Positions 25,681 through 33,860 of a DNA stretch of 64,000 nucleotides are shown one piece after another. The notes below the pieces were generated by a model. It searched no databases. It had not been told where the DNA came from and saw only the letters and a list, made by a program, of their open reading frames with translations. This DNA is from Scardovia wiggsiae F0424. Its GTDB lineage: Bacteria; Actinomycetota; Actinomycetes; Actinomycetales; Bifidobacteriaceae. The DNA lies in NCBI RefSeq assembly GCF_000269605.1, contig NZ_AKCI01000001.1:1426001-1490000 (forward strand), read 5' to 3'. Numbering within the stretch: position 1 is the first letter of the stretch; the number at the start of each line of letters is the position of its first letter. A program made the position numbers and the translations under genes.

Positions 25681-27549
25681 ATGAGTCATGTATTAGTAGC
25701 AGTTGCCTGGCCTTATGCGAACGGACCGCGCCATATCGGGCACGTTGCGGGGTTTGGTGTACCGTCAGATGTTTATGCACGGTATGAACGCATGAAGGGC
25801 AATGATGTACTGATGGTCTCCGGGACAGATGAGCACGGTACCCCTATTCTGGTGCAGGCAGAGGCTGAAGGCGTATCGCCGCAGGAGCTCGCTGACCGGT
25901 ATAACCGTGTGATTGCACAGGACCTGTGCGACCTTGGCTTGAGTTATGACCTTTTCACGAGGACTACTACGAAGAACCATGAAAAAGTGGTCCAGTCCAT
26001 GTTCACCCAGTGCCTTAAAAACGGATACATATATAAAGGTACACAAATGGTCGCTATCTCGCCGTCCAGCGGGCGCACGCTCCCTGACCGTTATATCGAA
26101 GGGACCTGCCCCATCTGCGGTTATGACGGTGCACGCGGGGACCAGTGCGATAACTGCGGTAATGGGCTTGATCCCGTTGATCTTATTGACCCGCATTCTA
26201 AAATTAATGGGGAGATACCGCGGTTTGAAGAAACTGAGCACTATTTCCTTGACCTTCCGGCATTAGCTGAAGCGAACCTGGCCTGGCTGAAAACCCGCAA
26301 AGGCTGGCGCACTAATGTGATCAATTTTTCTATTGGCCTGTTTGATGAGGTCAAGCCCCGTGCAATCACACGTGATATTGACTGGGGTATCCCGGTGCCG
26401 GTTGACGGATGGATAGACAATCCCAATAAAAAGCTTTATGTGTGGTTCGATGCTGTTATCGGCTATCTGTCTGCTTCTATTGAATGGGCGCGGCGTAAAG
26501 GCGATCCCGGCTTATGGAGCGAATGGTGGAATAATGCCGATTCCCCGGCTTATTACTTCTTAGGCAAGGATAATATTACTTTCCATTCCCAGATATGGCC
26601 TTCGGAGATACTCGGGTATAACGGCGAAGGCAGTAAAGGCGGAAGCCGCGGTGATATGGGGAAGCTCAATATGCCCTCCGAAGTCGTGGCGTCTGAGTTC
26701 CTGTCCATGGAGGGCAAGAAGTTCAGTTCTTCGCGCGGTATCGTTATTTATGTCAGGGATATCCTTTCGCGGTATCAGGTGGATGCCCTGCGGTACTACA
26801 TTTCAATAGCCGGTCCGGAGTCGTCTGATTCTGATTTCACATGGGCCGAATTCGTCCGCCATAATAATGAAGAGCTTGTGTCCGGCTGGGGCAATCTGGT
26901 CAACCGTGTTGCAGTTCTGCTTTATAAGAATTTTGGCAGGATCCCCCATATCGACCCATCGGATCTGCGCGATATCGATACCGGGATACTGCATACTGCT
27001 GCAGATGGCTTTGAGACAGTCGGCAGGCTGCTGGATAACCAGCACCAGAAAGCAGCGCTCTCCGAAGCCATGCGTATCGTTGGAGAGATCAATAGGTATA
27101 TCTCAGCAACAGAGCCATGGAAAGTCAGGGATGACGAGGTACGCCTCGCAGTTATCCTACATACTGCTGCGCAGGCTGTTATGGATGCCAATACCCTTCT
27201 TGCACCGTTCCTCCCGCATTCTGCGCAGAAAGTCTATGAGGCTTTGGGCGGATCAGGCACGTTCTCTGCCCTGCCGCATCTTGAAGAGGTGTCTGACCTG
27301 GATGATCCCAATTTCACTTATCCTATAATTACAGGCGATTATAAGCTGGGCGTCAATGTACATCCCTGGGGCAGGGAAGCGATCGTTGACGGAACTGAAA
27401 TACACAAGCCTGAACCTGTTTTCCAGAAGATACCGGAGGAAGCTGTTGATGAAGAGCTCAGCCGCTTCAACCAGGGCCTTGCTGAACGTCAGGAGAAGGA
27501 ATCCGCGCGGCTTGAAGCTGAAAAACGGAAACTGAAAACTGCTGAATAA
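25681..27549 (+). CDS. metG: Methionyl-tRNA synthetase
   Basis: A 622-aa class I aminoacyl-tRNA synthetase that charges tRNA-Met. The start at 25681 ([20 protein letters not shown]) fits family length; the open frame extends upstream without support. Visible are the HIGH-type motif ([14 protein letters not shown]), a zinc-finger insert ([18 protein letters not shown]) and the KMSKS-equivalent GKKFSSSRG. The C-terminal EMAP-like tRNA-binding domain is absent, as in other single-domain actinobacterial enzymes. Only a weak ribosome site (AGGGAT) precedes the ATG. It lies downstream of the DnaA-box cluster. Confidence 0.97.
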   Translation: MSHVLVAVAWPYANGPRHIGHVAGFGVPSDVYARYERMKGNDVLMVSGTDEHGTPILVQAEAEGVSPQELADRYNRVIAQDLCDLGLSYDLFTRTTTKNHEKVVQSMFTQCLKNGYIYKGTQMVAISPSSGRTLPDRYIEGTCPICGYDGARGDQCDNCGNGLDPVDLIDPHSKINGEIPRFEETEHYFLDLPALAEANLAWLKTRKGWRTNVINFSIGLFDEVKPRAITRDIDWGIPVPVDGWIDNPNKKLYVWFDAVIGYLSASIEWARRKGDPGLWSEWWNNADSPAYYFLGKDNITFHSQIWPSEILGYNGEGSKGGSRGDMGKLNMPSEVVASEFLSMEGKKFSSSRGIVIYVRDILSRYQVDALRYYISIAGPESSDSDFTWAEFVRHNNEELVSGWGNLVNRVAVLLYKNFGRIPHIDPSDLRDIDTGILHTAADGFETVGRLLDNQHQKAALSEAMRIVGEINRYISATEPWKVRDDEVRLAVILHTAAQAVMDANTLLAPFLPHSAQKVYEALGGSGTFSALPHLEEVSDLDDPNFTYPIITGDYKLGVNVHPWGREAIVDGTEIHKPEPVFQKIPEEAVDEELSRFNQGLAERQEKESARLEAEKRKLKTAE

Positions 27550-27744
27550 TTAGCGGATGAACAGGTTGTGGTTGAATGGCCGGTTGGGCAAACAGCTAAA
27601 TAGCCGGGCATAAATAGCTGGGCAGCGAGCGGCCAGGCTGCGCGGCATTCACGCGGCATCCGTCCAGTTATTATACCCCGCAGCTCAAAATTCACAGGCT
27701 GTTTTAAGGGAAATCAGGGATAAGCATTAAGGTTAGTGCCGTTT

Positions 27745-27848
27745 AATAATAACTAACAACGTAAAAGTTGGGTAAGAGAATCCTCTCTTAATAATTGAAC
27801 CTTTCTTCTCTCCTTCTCTCTGATAGCCCGGTTTCACCGGGCTTTTTA
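27745..27848 (+). ncRNA. Candidate small RNA with pyrimidine-rich linker and intrinsic terminator (paralogue A)
   Basis: The gap after metG holds CAAC-GTAAAA-GTTG, then AAGAGA-ATCC-TCTCTT, then the pyrimidine stretch CCTTTCTTCTCTCCTTCTCT, and finally AGCCCGG-TTTCA-CCGGGCT followed by a T run. The same order (two hairpins, TGAACC plus a nearly identical C/T stretch, terminator) recurs at 32871-32961. The C/T stretch is complementary to Shine-Dalgarno sequences, as in many regulatory RNAs that block translation. The 5' end is a guess; no clear promoter is seen here. It could instead be only the metG 3' end. Confidence 0.5.
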
Positions 27849-27953
27849 ATTTTCTGCGATCCTGCCCATCCCATCCCAATTCCGCAGACTCCTGCCTGCT
27901 TGAAGCCAGTCCTGTAAGGCCGAGCCTGCGAGCCTGTGTTGAAGCCCGAATCC

Positions 27954-28787
27954 TCACAGTTCAGGATTCATACGTTTTATGTGGTACTGGTATTTATGTA
28001 TCAGCGGATCAAACCCATGCTCGCTGAGCACACTGTGCAGCCGGTCAACATCCCAGGGCTTTACAGTAAGCGTATGGGGTTTCGGCAGCAGATGGAGCGT
28101 CGTAGTAAAATGCCGCAGGACTGTGTCGGGCCGGGTCTTCAGCTGTTCGTTATAACGGCGGGGGAGGACCGCCCTGCTGCGTGCAAGCCGGTTGATCGCC
28201 GTCTGATCGCATAAGAACATCCGTTTTTCAGCGCACAGTTCGCGGCATCCTGCGAATAACCCTGTACTTCGGATTTCGGGCATATTCAGCAGGAGCACAC
28301 CTGAATTGAGATAATCCCCGGGGATCGTGAACCCGGCTGTCGGCATCAGCCTGCCATAGTGGTCAGGAACCCCCGCAATCTGGACGTTGGAAATATCTGC
28401 AGCATAAAGCTCGCCAGGGTCCTTCCGGCATACAACGTCAGTGTCTAAATACAGCATGCGGTCCGGGAGCTCAATGAGATCAGCGTACAGCCGCAGCATA
28501 CAATACGGAGAAAAACGCGTATCCATATTTGCGTATGGCAGCTGGGTATTGAACTGTACGCTTATATCAATAAGTTTCGCGCTGCCCCCGCATGCGGAAT
28601 CCTTTATGAGGCTGTCTATATACGATATATCCCTGCTGTCTATGGGCTTCCATACGTGGCCGGGGGTGGTCAGCGACGCTGTAAGCACATAAACGTTAAC
28701 CGGCCCGCTGGAATGGTCCAGCAACGACAGGACCGAGATGAGCAGCCCATCCCGCATATTGCTGTCTCCGCAGTACAGGATATTCAT
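27954..28787 (-). CDS. Glycosyltransferase family 8 protein
   Basis: A 277-aa cytoplasmic or membrane-associated enzyme that transfers a sugar from a UDP-sugar with retention of configuration (LgtC/GspA type). Seen are the N-terminal MNILYCGDSNMRDGLLISVL, the metal-binding DxD in MLYLDTDVVCRK (about residue 95) and FNSGVLLLNM-like YLNSGVLLLNMPE. The ATG overlaps the upstream acyltransferase stop (ATGA), so it is the third gene of a three-gene operon. With two acyltransferases in front, it may glycosylate a membrane glycolipid, but the acceptor is inferred only. Confidence 0.88.
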   Translation of the reverse strand: MNILYCGDSNMRDGLLISVLSLLDHSSGPVNVYVLTASLTTPGHVWKPIDSRDISYIDSLIKDSACGGSAKLIDISVQFNTQLPYANMDTRFSPYCMLRLYADLIELPDRMLYLDTDVVCRKDPGELYAADISNVQIAGVPDHYGRLMPTAGFTIPGDYLNSGVLLLNMPEIRSTGLFAGCRELCAEKRMFLCDQTAINRLARSRAVLPRRYNEQLKTRPDTVLRHFTTTLHLLPKPHTLTVKPWDVDRLHSVLSEHGFDPLIHKYQYHIKRMNPEL

Positions 28788-29557
28788 GATGCAGGATGCA
28801 CCTTTCTGTAAGCGGCATACTCGTAAGTTGACTCGCTGCTCCTGTCAACCATCGCAGCATATATCTGGTCCCTGAGCTTTTCCGACTTGACGTCCTTCTC
28901 TCCGTCCATTTCGGGGAAGAAAGGGCCGTCAATGTAGACGGTGACCTTCGGGCGCTTGAAAAACCGCCTGCGCTGATATGTTACTGTCGAGCAGAAAACC
29001 GGTACCCCATACCTGACAGGGTATGCAAAGGATTTGGCGGAAAAAGGCCTGATATGCGTGTAGAAAGGCCACACATGGGCCTCAGGATAGATCGCAATGG
29101 CAGTCCCCTCGTCAATCAGGCTGTCCATCCCCTTGTGGAAATCTTCGTGCTGGTCTTGAGTTGTCGGGACGGGGAGCATATTGGCCCATTCGAGGACCTT
29201 GCCGATTACGGGGATGCCGAAATTGGCGGGGCTCATCATAGCGGATACTTTGTTCGGATAATTCAGCGTGATAGTCAGCGCTACATCGCCGAAGGGGAGG
29301 GTATGGTTGCCGTATATGAAAAGGGATTTTCCGGCCCAGGGGCTTAATGCTTCTTTATTGACGAACCGGACACCCAGCCAGATGTACGTGTAAAACCATG
29401 ACACGGCAAAAAAAATCGAGTAGGCACACTGGTACATGAAGCGGAACTTCCCGCCTTCCCTGTGCCATACATGGGAATCTTTGATCTTATACTGCTGGTT
29501 GGCGGTCTCGACCATATCGTCGGTAATGCTTGTATAAAGGTATTTTTTACGGGGCAT
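28784..29557 (-). CDS. 1-acyl-sn-glycerol-3-phosphate acyltransferase family (PlsC-like)
   Basis: A 257-aa membrane-associated acyltransferase. The start at 29557 (MPRKKYLYTSI) lies one base after the previous stop; the open frame continues upstream only by overlapping that gene. It has a hydrophobic N-terminal segment (about residues 38-60), the catalytic NHTLPFGD (NHX4D, about residues 80-87) and IYPEAHVWPF, the substrate-binding EGTR-equivalent region. It probably makes phosphatidic acid or a related lipid. It is coupled to both neighbours. Confidence 0.9.
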   Translation of the reverse strand: MPRKKYLYTSITDDMVETANQQYKIKDSHVWHREGGKFRFMYQCAYSIFFAVSWFYTYIWLGVRFVNKEALSPWAGKSLFIYGNHTLPFGDVALTITLNYPNKVSAMMSPANFGIPVIGKVLEWANMLPVPTTQDQHEDFHKGMDSLIDEGTAIAIYPEAHVWPFYTHIRPFSAKSFAYPVRYGVPVFCSTVTYQRRRFFKRPKVTVYIDGPFFPEMDGEKDVKSEKLRDQIYAAMVDRSSESTYEYAAYRKVHPAS

Positions 29558-29558
29558 T

Positions 29559-30512
29559 CTATCCCTCGGTTTGCGATGGGGATTGCGGCTGCTGCGGCTG
29601 CGGTTCCTGCGGGCTGGATGCATCCTCCTTCTGCCGGGCATTCTCAGGGTGCCAGCCGGCAATATCGGAGACATCAAAGGGGGCATCAAGGGGTTTGCCG
29701 TAAATACGTTCGTACGCTGCCTTCCTTTGGGCATCATCGGCCCGGCGCAGGGCCTTGCTCCTTTCGTCAGCCGGCAGGCTGGGATCCGGGTACAAAGTAT
29801 CAAGGACATGCACTACATAGCGGTTCTTGTTGAATTCAGGGTCAGAAGGCTCCGGTTTCCCTGTATCGATGATCTCTGTGAAAAGCGACACGATAGGGAT
29901 ATTCAGCTGCGCCGCATAGTCGTACACCCCGTGGCGTCCCGGACGCGGCCTGCGGTAGTTGAACCACATCTGCTCCTCAGGATAGATGAGGACAGCCCCT
30001 CCGCCGCGGAAGACGCGCATCAGTGCCTCCGGGAAAAGGTTCGACAGATAGTCATGGTCCTTGGCGATGGGGATAGTATCAAAGTATTTGAGGATAAACC
30101 CGACCCAGCCCGTCATCCTCAGATTCAGGGCCTGGCTGACTACAAAAGTACGTTTCCATCCCGCGCGGCGCATCGCTTCGCGGATCGCCAGATTCTCAAG
30201 AGGATTGAAATGGTTGGCTGTTACAAGTACGCCTTCATGCCTGGAAGCAAGCTCAGACAATTTTTCCAGCCCGTCATATTCTGCAGAGGAGTTGATAATG
30301 CGTTCTGCTACCCGCATCGAGGCCCGGGCGAGGCAGTTATTGACCTTGAACCTGAAAGTACGCATGGAATGAAGCTGTCTGACTGACAGATCAAGTTTTT
30401 CCTGACGGGTAGCTGTCGGGTCTTCAGTTTCGACGGGTTTATAAGGGGTATTATTTTCGATTGCGTGGCGGATATTTTCTGCGACAGCATGCTTGCTTCC
30501 ACCAATGATCAT
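29559..30512 (-). CDS. PlsC-like lysophospholipid acyltransferase
   Basis: A 317-aa protein and first gene of the acyltransferase/GT8 operon. The catalytic motif reads NHFNPLEN (about residues 98-105), where the Asp of NHX4D is replaced by Glu, together with VLIYPEEQMWFNYRRPRPG in the position of the EGTR block. The last 40 residues are a Gln/Pro/Ser-rich tail. The family is clear; the Glu variant resembles a clade seen in bifidobacteria and Firmicutes, and the exact acceptor is unknown. It is divergent from cysK. Confidence 0.82.
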   Translation of the reverse strand: MIIGGSKHAVAENIRHAIENNTPYKPVETEDPTATRQEKLDLSVRQLHSMRTFRFKVNNCLARASMRVAERIINSSAEYDGLEKLSELASRHEGVLVTANHFNPLENLAIREAMRRAGWKRTFVVSQALNLRMTGWVGFILKYFDTIPIAKDHDYLSNLFPEALMRVFRGGGAVLIYPEEQMWFNYRRPRPGRHGVYDYAAQLNIPIVSLFTEIIDTGKPEPSDPEFNKNRYVVHVLDTLYPDPSLPADERSKALRRADDAQRKAAYERIYGKPLDAPFDVSDIAGWHPENARQKEDASSPQEPQPQQPQSPSQTEG

Positions 30513-30713
30513 GGTTGTACCTCTGTCCCTTAAATCGTGCTATCCTCTGGACAGCTTACCTGCAGGCTACAGAACATTAATTTTACCTAAAGGGTTAGAA
30601 ACCCGTGTCTGCCCGAAAATCGCATTATGCTCATAGAGATAGCCGGGCATGTGCTGCGCCGGTATTTCGTTATCCGTTAAGACGGGATACCGTCGGTTAT
30701 CCATAACAGAAAT

Positions 30714-30729
30714 CTTATGCACATGTTAA
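30714..30729 (+). promoter_or_regulatory. Motif shared by the cysK and cysE upstream regions
   Basis: CTTATGCACATGTTAA lies 16 bp before the cysK start. The related CTTATGCATATTAA occurs twice in tandem upstream of cysE (31819-31846). Sharing between two consecutive steps of cysteine synthesis suggests a common operator. Confidence 0.45.
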
Positions 30730-30745
30730 ATATATTGGAGGAATT

Positions 30746-31702
30746 ATGGCCGCCCCGGATGCGCATGACACACCTGTAAAAACATCGAATATCCAGCTTA
30801 TTGGGAATACCCCGCTTCTCGAATTCACCCATTTTGAATCTGACCTGGATCTTAAGGCTAAGGTTTACGGCAAAGTTGAAGCTTTCAACCTGACCGGTTC
30901 CATAAAAGACCGTGCTGCCCTTTATATGATTGAAGCTGCCGAACGTGAGGGGAAGCTCAAACCCGGTTCGACTATCATTGAGCCGACATCGGGCAATACC
31001 GGTATTGCCCTTTCGGCAATAGGGAGCGCCAAAGGATACAAGGTCATCCTTGTTATGCCTGACACTATGTCGGTGGAACGGCGCCGCCTGATGAAAGCAT
31101 ACGGTGCTGAGATAGTGCTCACTGATGGGGCAAAAGGTATTTCCGGCTCTATAGAAAAAGCCGGGGAACTCCTTGCAGAGATTGAAAGTTCCTTTATGCC
31201 TGACCAGTTCTCAAATGCTGCGAATGCGCAGGCACATTATGAGACGACAGGTCCGGAGATTTGGCGTGATACTGACGGCGATGTTGATGTGCTTGTTTCG
31301 GGCGTCGGCACTGGCGGGACGATTACGGGAGCCGGGCGTTATCTTAAGGAACAGGATTCCCATGTGAAAGTGATAGCTGTGGAGCCTAACTCTTCTGCGG
31401 TGCTTTCTGGGGATAAGCCGGGGCCCCATAAGATACAGGGTATCGGCACAGGCTTCATCCCAGGCGTCCTGGATACCGCAGTTTATGATGAGATCATCCG
31501 CATAACCAATGAAGATGCTTTCGCTACCGGTGCCGCTGTTGCCCGGAAGGAAGGTATCCTGGCCGGCATTTCTTCGGGTGCCGCTGTTTCTGCCGCCCTT
31601 CAGATCGCCCAGCGTGAGGAGAATGCGGGCAAGAATATTGTTGTGATCCTTCCGGATTCCGGCGACCGGTACTTGTCTACGCCATTGTTTGCGGCAGAAT
31701 GA
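30746..31702 (+). CDS. cysK: Cysteine synthase A (O-acetylserine sulfhydrylase)
   Basis: A 318-aa PLP enzyme that makes cysteine from O-acetylserine and sulfide. The PLP lysine is in NLTGSIKDRAALYMI (about residue 49-55), the substrate loop is PTSGNTGIALS, the phosphate loop is GVGTGGTITGAGRYL and the end is LPDSGDRYLST. The ATG follows GGAGG at about 5 nt. The partner enzyme gene cysE follows 230 bp downstream on the same strand, giving a complete serine-to-cysteine module. Confidence 0.97.
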   Translation: MAAPDAHDTPVKTSNIQLIGNTPLLEFTHFESDLDLKAKVYGKVEAFNLTGSIKDRAALYMIEAAEREGKLKPGSTIIEPTSGNTGIALSAIGSAKGYKVILVMPDTMSVERRRLMKAYGAEIVLTDGAKGISGSIEKAGELLAEIESSFMPDQFSNAANAQAHYETTGPEIWRDTDGDVDVLVSGVGTGGTITGAGRYLKEQDSHVKVIAVEPNSSAVLSGDKPGPHKIQGIGTGFIPGVLDTAVYDEIIRITNEDAFATGAAVARKEGILAGISSGAAVSAALQIAQREENAGKNIVVILPDSGDRYLSTPLFAAE

Positions 31703-31783
31703 TGGAAAATAAAATAATGGAATAAGTACCGTAAGGCAAATGCGGCGAAACGGCAACGTACCTGTTTTCCCGCGTACAGTATA

Positions 31784-31846
31784 AAGCCTGTCTGTGTCAC
31801 AAAAGTGGTACAGACAGGCTTATGCATATTAACTTATGCATATTAA
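31784..31846 (+). promoter_or_regulatory. Hairpin and tandem 14-bp repeat between cysK and cysE
   Basis: AAGCCTGTCTGT (31784-31795) pairs perfectly with ACAGACAGGCTT (31810-31821). Directly after it CTTATGCATATTAA occurs twice head to tail (31819-31846). The hairpin may end the cysK transcript and the repeats may be an operator for cysE; related sequence lies before cysK. Confidence 0.5.
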
Positions 31847-31935
31847 ACAGATATTTATTTGGCACATCTGGCAGGCATCCTTTTTATAAGGAGGGCGTCC
31901 GCCGGCTTCTCTATGCAGATTGGTATAAGGGTATT

Positions 31936-32772
31936 ATGTCCAATAACGCAGACCTTGACCGTATACGTGAAGCAGTCAATAACGTAGATACTTCGGAGCT
32001 GGAAACGCCGATTGCGGTTCCGGACAGGAAGAAAACTGTTGCGCTGATAAAACTTACACAGGCTGTGCTGCTGCCTCAGTTCTACCACTATAAAGGGCTG
32101 GATCAGGGCCAGGCGCTGGAGGCCCTTTCGGAGCAGATGGAGGCTCAGATCTACCGCGCGCTTCAGATGCATTCCCTTGACTGCTCCCAGTGCGCAAGCC
32201 TCCGCGACAGCTTCCTCGGCTGTCTCGCGCAGATAAAATCAGACGCGATGACTGATATCCGGGCGATCTATAACGGGGATCCCGCAGCGCCGTCCCTTCC
32301 TGAGGTCGTCGTATGCTATCCGGGATTCTACGCCGCATTCATCTATCGGATCGCGCACGTACTCTACAGCCTGGGCATCCCTTATATACCAAGGATCATG
32401 TCTGAGTTCGCACATGAGAAAACAGGGATCGATATCAATCCGGGGGCTTCGATTGGCCAATATTTCTGTATAGACCATGGCACCGGTGTGGTGATAGGTG
32501 AGACCGCGCGTATAGGGTCCCATGTAAAGCTGTATCAGGGCGTTACGATAGGTGCGCGCTCTTTTGATAAGGACAGCAGCGGGAACCCGGTCAAGGGCGG
32601 CAAGCGGCATCCGGATATCGGCGACAGGGCCACTATTTACGCTAACGCTACCATACTCGGCGGGGATACGGTGATAGGGGATGACTGCGTGATTGGCGCG
32701 AATGTATGGCTTACACAGTCTGTTGGCTCTGGGCAGAAGGTATTTTATACGCCGCAAAATCGTTCTCGTTAA
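31936..32772 (+). CDS. cysE: Serine O-acetyltransferase
   Basis: A 278-aa acetyltransferase that makes O-acetylserine for cysK. I choose the ATG at 31936 (MSNNADLDRI) with AAGGG just upstream. An N-terminal helical domain is followed by the left-handed beta-helix of hexapeptide repeats (IDINPGASIGQYFCIDHGTGVVIGE region), the catalytic His in FCIDHGTG (about residue 178) and GKRHPDIGDRATIYANATILGG. The C-terminus lacks the usual tail that binds cysteine synthase and feedback cysteine. It resembles EpsC/SatA-type longer enzymes. Confidence 0.93.
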   Translation: MSNNADLDRIREAVNNVDTSELETPIAVPDRKKTVALIKLTQAVLLPQFYHYKGLDQGQALEALSEQMEAQIYRALQMHSLDCSQCASLRDSFLGCLAQIKSDAMTDIRAIYNGDPAAPSLPEVVVCYPGFYAAFIYRIAHVLYSLGIPYIPRIMSEFAHEKTGIDINPGASIGQYFCIDHGTGVVIGETARIGSHVKLYQGVTIGARSFDKDSSGNPVKGGKRHPDIGDRATIYANATILGGDTVIGDDCVIGANVWLTQSVGSGQKVFYTPQNRSR

Positions 32773-32836
32773 AGGCGTGAGCAGGTATTTCGACGCATAT
32801 AGGCGCATATATGCGACACGCCGAAAAATTGTGAGG

Positions 32837-32864
32837 TTGAAAAATCTCATAGTTATTGTATAGT
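32837..32864 (+). promoter_or_regulatory. Promoter of candidate small RNA B
   Basis: TTGAAA (32837-32842) and TATAGT (32859-32864) are separated by 16 bp, predicting a transcript start near 32871, directly before a hairpin and an intrinsic terminator with no reading frame between. Confidence 0.65.
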
Positions 32865-32870
32865 TATCTA

Positions 32871-32961
32871 TGTCGGCATTGCCGACCAGGTTAAACCTGA
32901 TAACTGAACCCTTCTTCTCTCTTCTCTCTCAACCTCCCATGTTTTGCATGGGAGGTCTTTT
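32871..32961 (+). ncRNA. Candidate small RNA with pyrimidine-rich linker and intrinsic terminator (paralogue B)
   Basis: An orphan promoter is followed by GTCGGC-ATT-GCCGAC, a second short hairpin CAGGT-TAA-ACCTG, the linker TAACTGAACCC plus TTCTTCTCTCTTCTCTCT, and a terminator ACCTCCCATG-TTTTG-CATGGGAGGT with CTTTTT. The linker differs from that of the element at 27745-27848 by only a few bases, although the hairpins differ completely. This pattern (conserved single-stranded C/T segment, variable structured frame) is what a regulatory RNA targeting ribosome sites would show. No known RNA family is recognised. The rest of 32962-33145 shows nothing. Confidence 0.65.
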
Positions 32962-33145
32962 TATGCCCGCTGGGTTTCTGAGTTTGCCTTTTACAGCACC
33001 GCAGCTGTCAGGAAGCTGTGCATTGGACAGAATGGAACAGCAGGTGTTATCGGGCGCTGGTTCAGCGTTGGGTGTTATTTGTTACGGCAGATCCAGAAGC
33101 TGATCCGGAGAGTGTCAGAGGTTTTGTGCGCGGTTGCCAAAGTGC

Positions 33146-33577
33146 TTACAGCGGCAGGGGGAGGAACCGCGATAAATCATCGCGTACCCCTACTGCGCTG
33201 ATATGCCCGGCGTCTTTCTCCTCCTGCCATGTTGTGAACCCGCAGGCCATGCGCAGCCAGACTGCGGGCTCAAGTTCAATAACATCAGGAGGGGTGAGGT
33301 TATGCGGATCGCTTTTGGGGCCTTCGAGTATTTTGACTGCAGCGTAAGGGGCTATACGCAGCTCCACACCGGGGCCCGGTGCCAGTTTTTCCATAAGGAA
33401 CAGCGAGTATCTTACAGCCATCGCGTAATCTTTCCGCGGCAGCTGCGGGGCTATCCCTATGCCGGCAGCGGATTGTCCTGCCTGCCGGGAAGCTTCATTT
33501 TTCCATGTGCGGAGGGCATGTTCGCCCGCAAGGATATCAGAGTCTTTGATCACGGCCATATTACGATTGTGCCACAC
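33146..33577 (-). CDS. Sterol carrier family protein (MDMPI C-terminal-like)
   Basis: A 143-aa soluble protein resembling the actinobacterial sterol-carrier-like family. Seen are AMAVRYSLFLMEKLAPG, then VELRIAPYAAVKILEGP, PPDVIELEPAVWLRMACG, and GHISAVGVRDDLSRFLPL at the end. The family binds small hydrophobic ligands or acts with mycothiol, but its role in bifidobacteria is unknown. The start is either the GTG at 33577 (GAGG upstream) or the ATG at 33559. Confidence 0.75.
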   Translation of the reverse strand: MWHNRNMAVIKDSDILAGEHALRTWKNEASRQAGQSAAGIGIAPQLPRKDYAMAVRYSLFLMEKLAPGPGVELRIAPYAAVKILEGPKSDPHNLTPPDVIELEPAVWLRMACGFTTWQEEKDAGHISAVGVRDDLSRFLPLPL

Positions 33578-33860
33578 CGTCCCGCCTCATTCCTGCGCAT
33601 AGTGTAATATTCGTGTATTGCATGCGTTAGAACGTGCAAAAAATTAAGAAAAGAAATATAATGAGAAGCTGGGCTGGGCGTATGCACTGTATGCCTGGTC
33701 CGCTAGCAGTAGAAATCGGCAGATGGAAATGACTGGTTTCTATAGCTGTCGAAGCTGCATACTTTGCGCAGTACAGTGCCAGCCGCAGGGCAGGGGCATT
33801 ATGCGGAGCGAGGTGTGCGGCAAGGCATATGAATGTGTTAACAACAGAAGGATTATTGTT

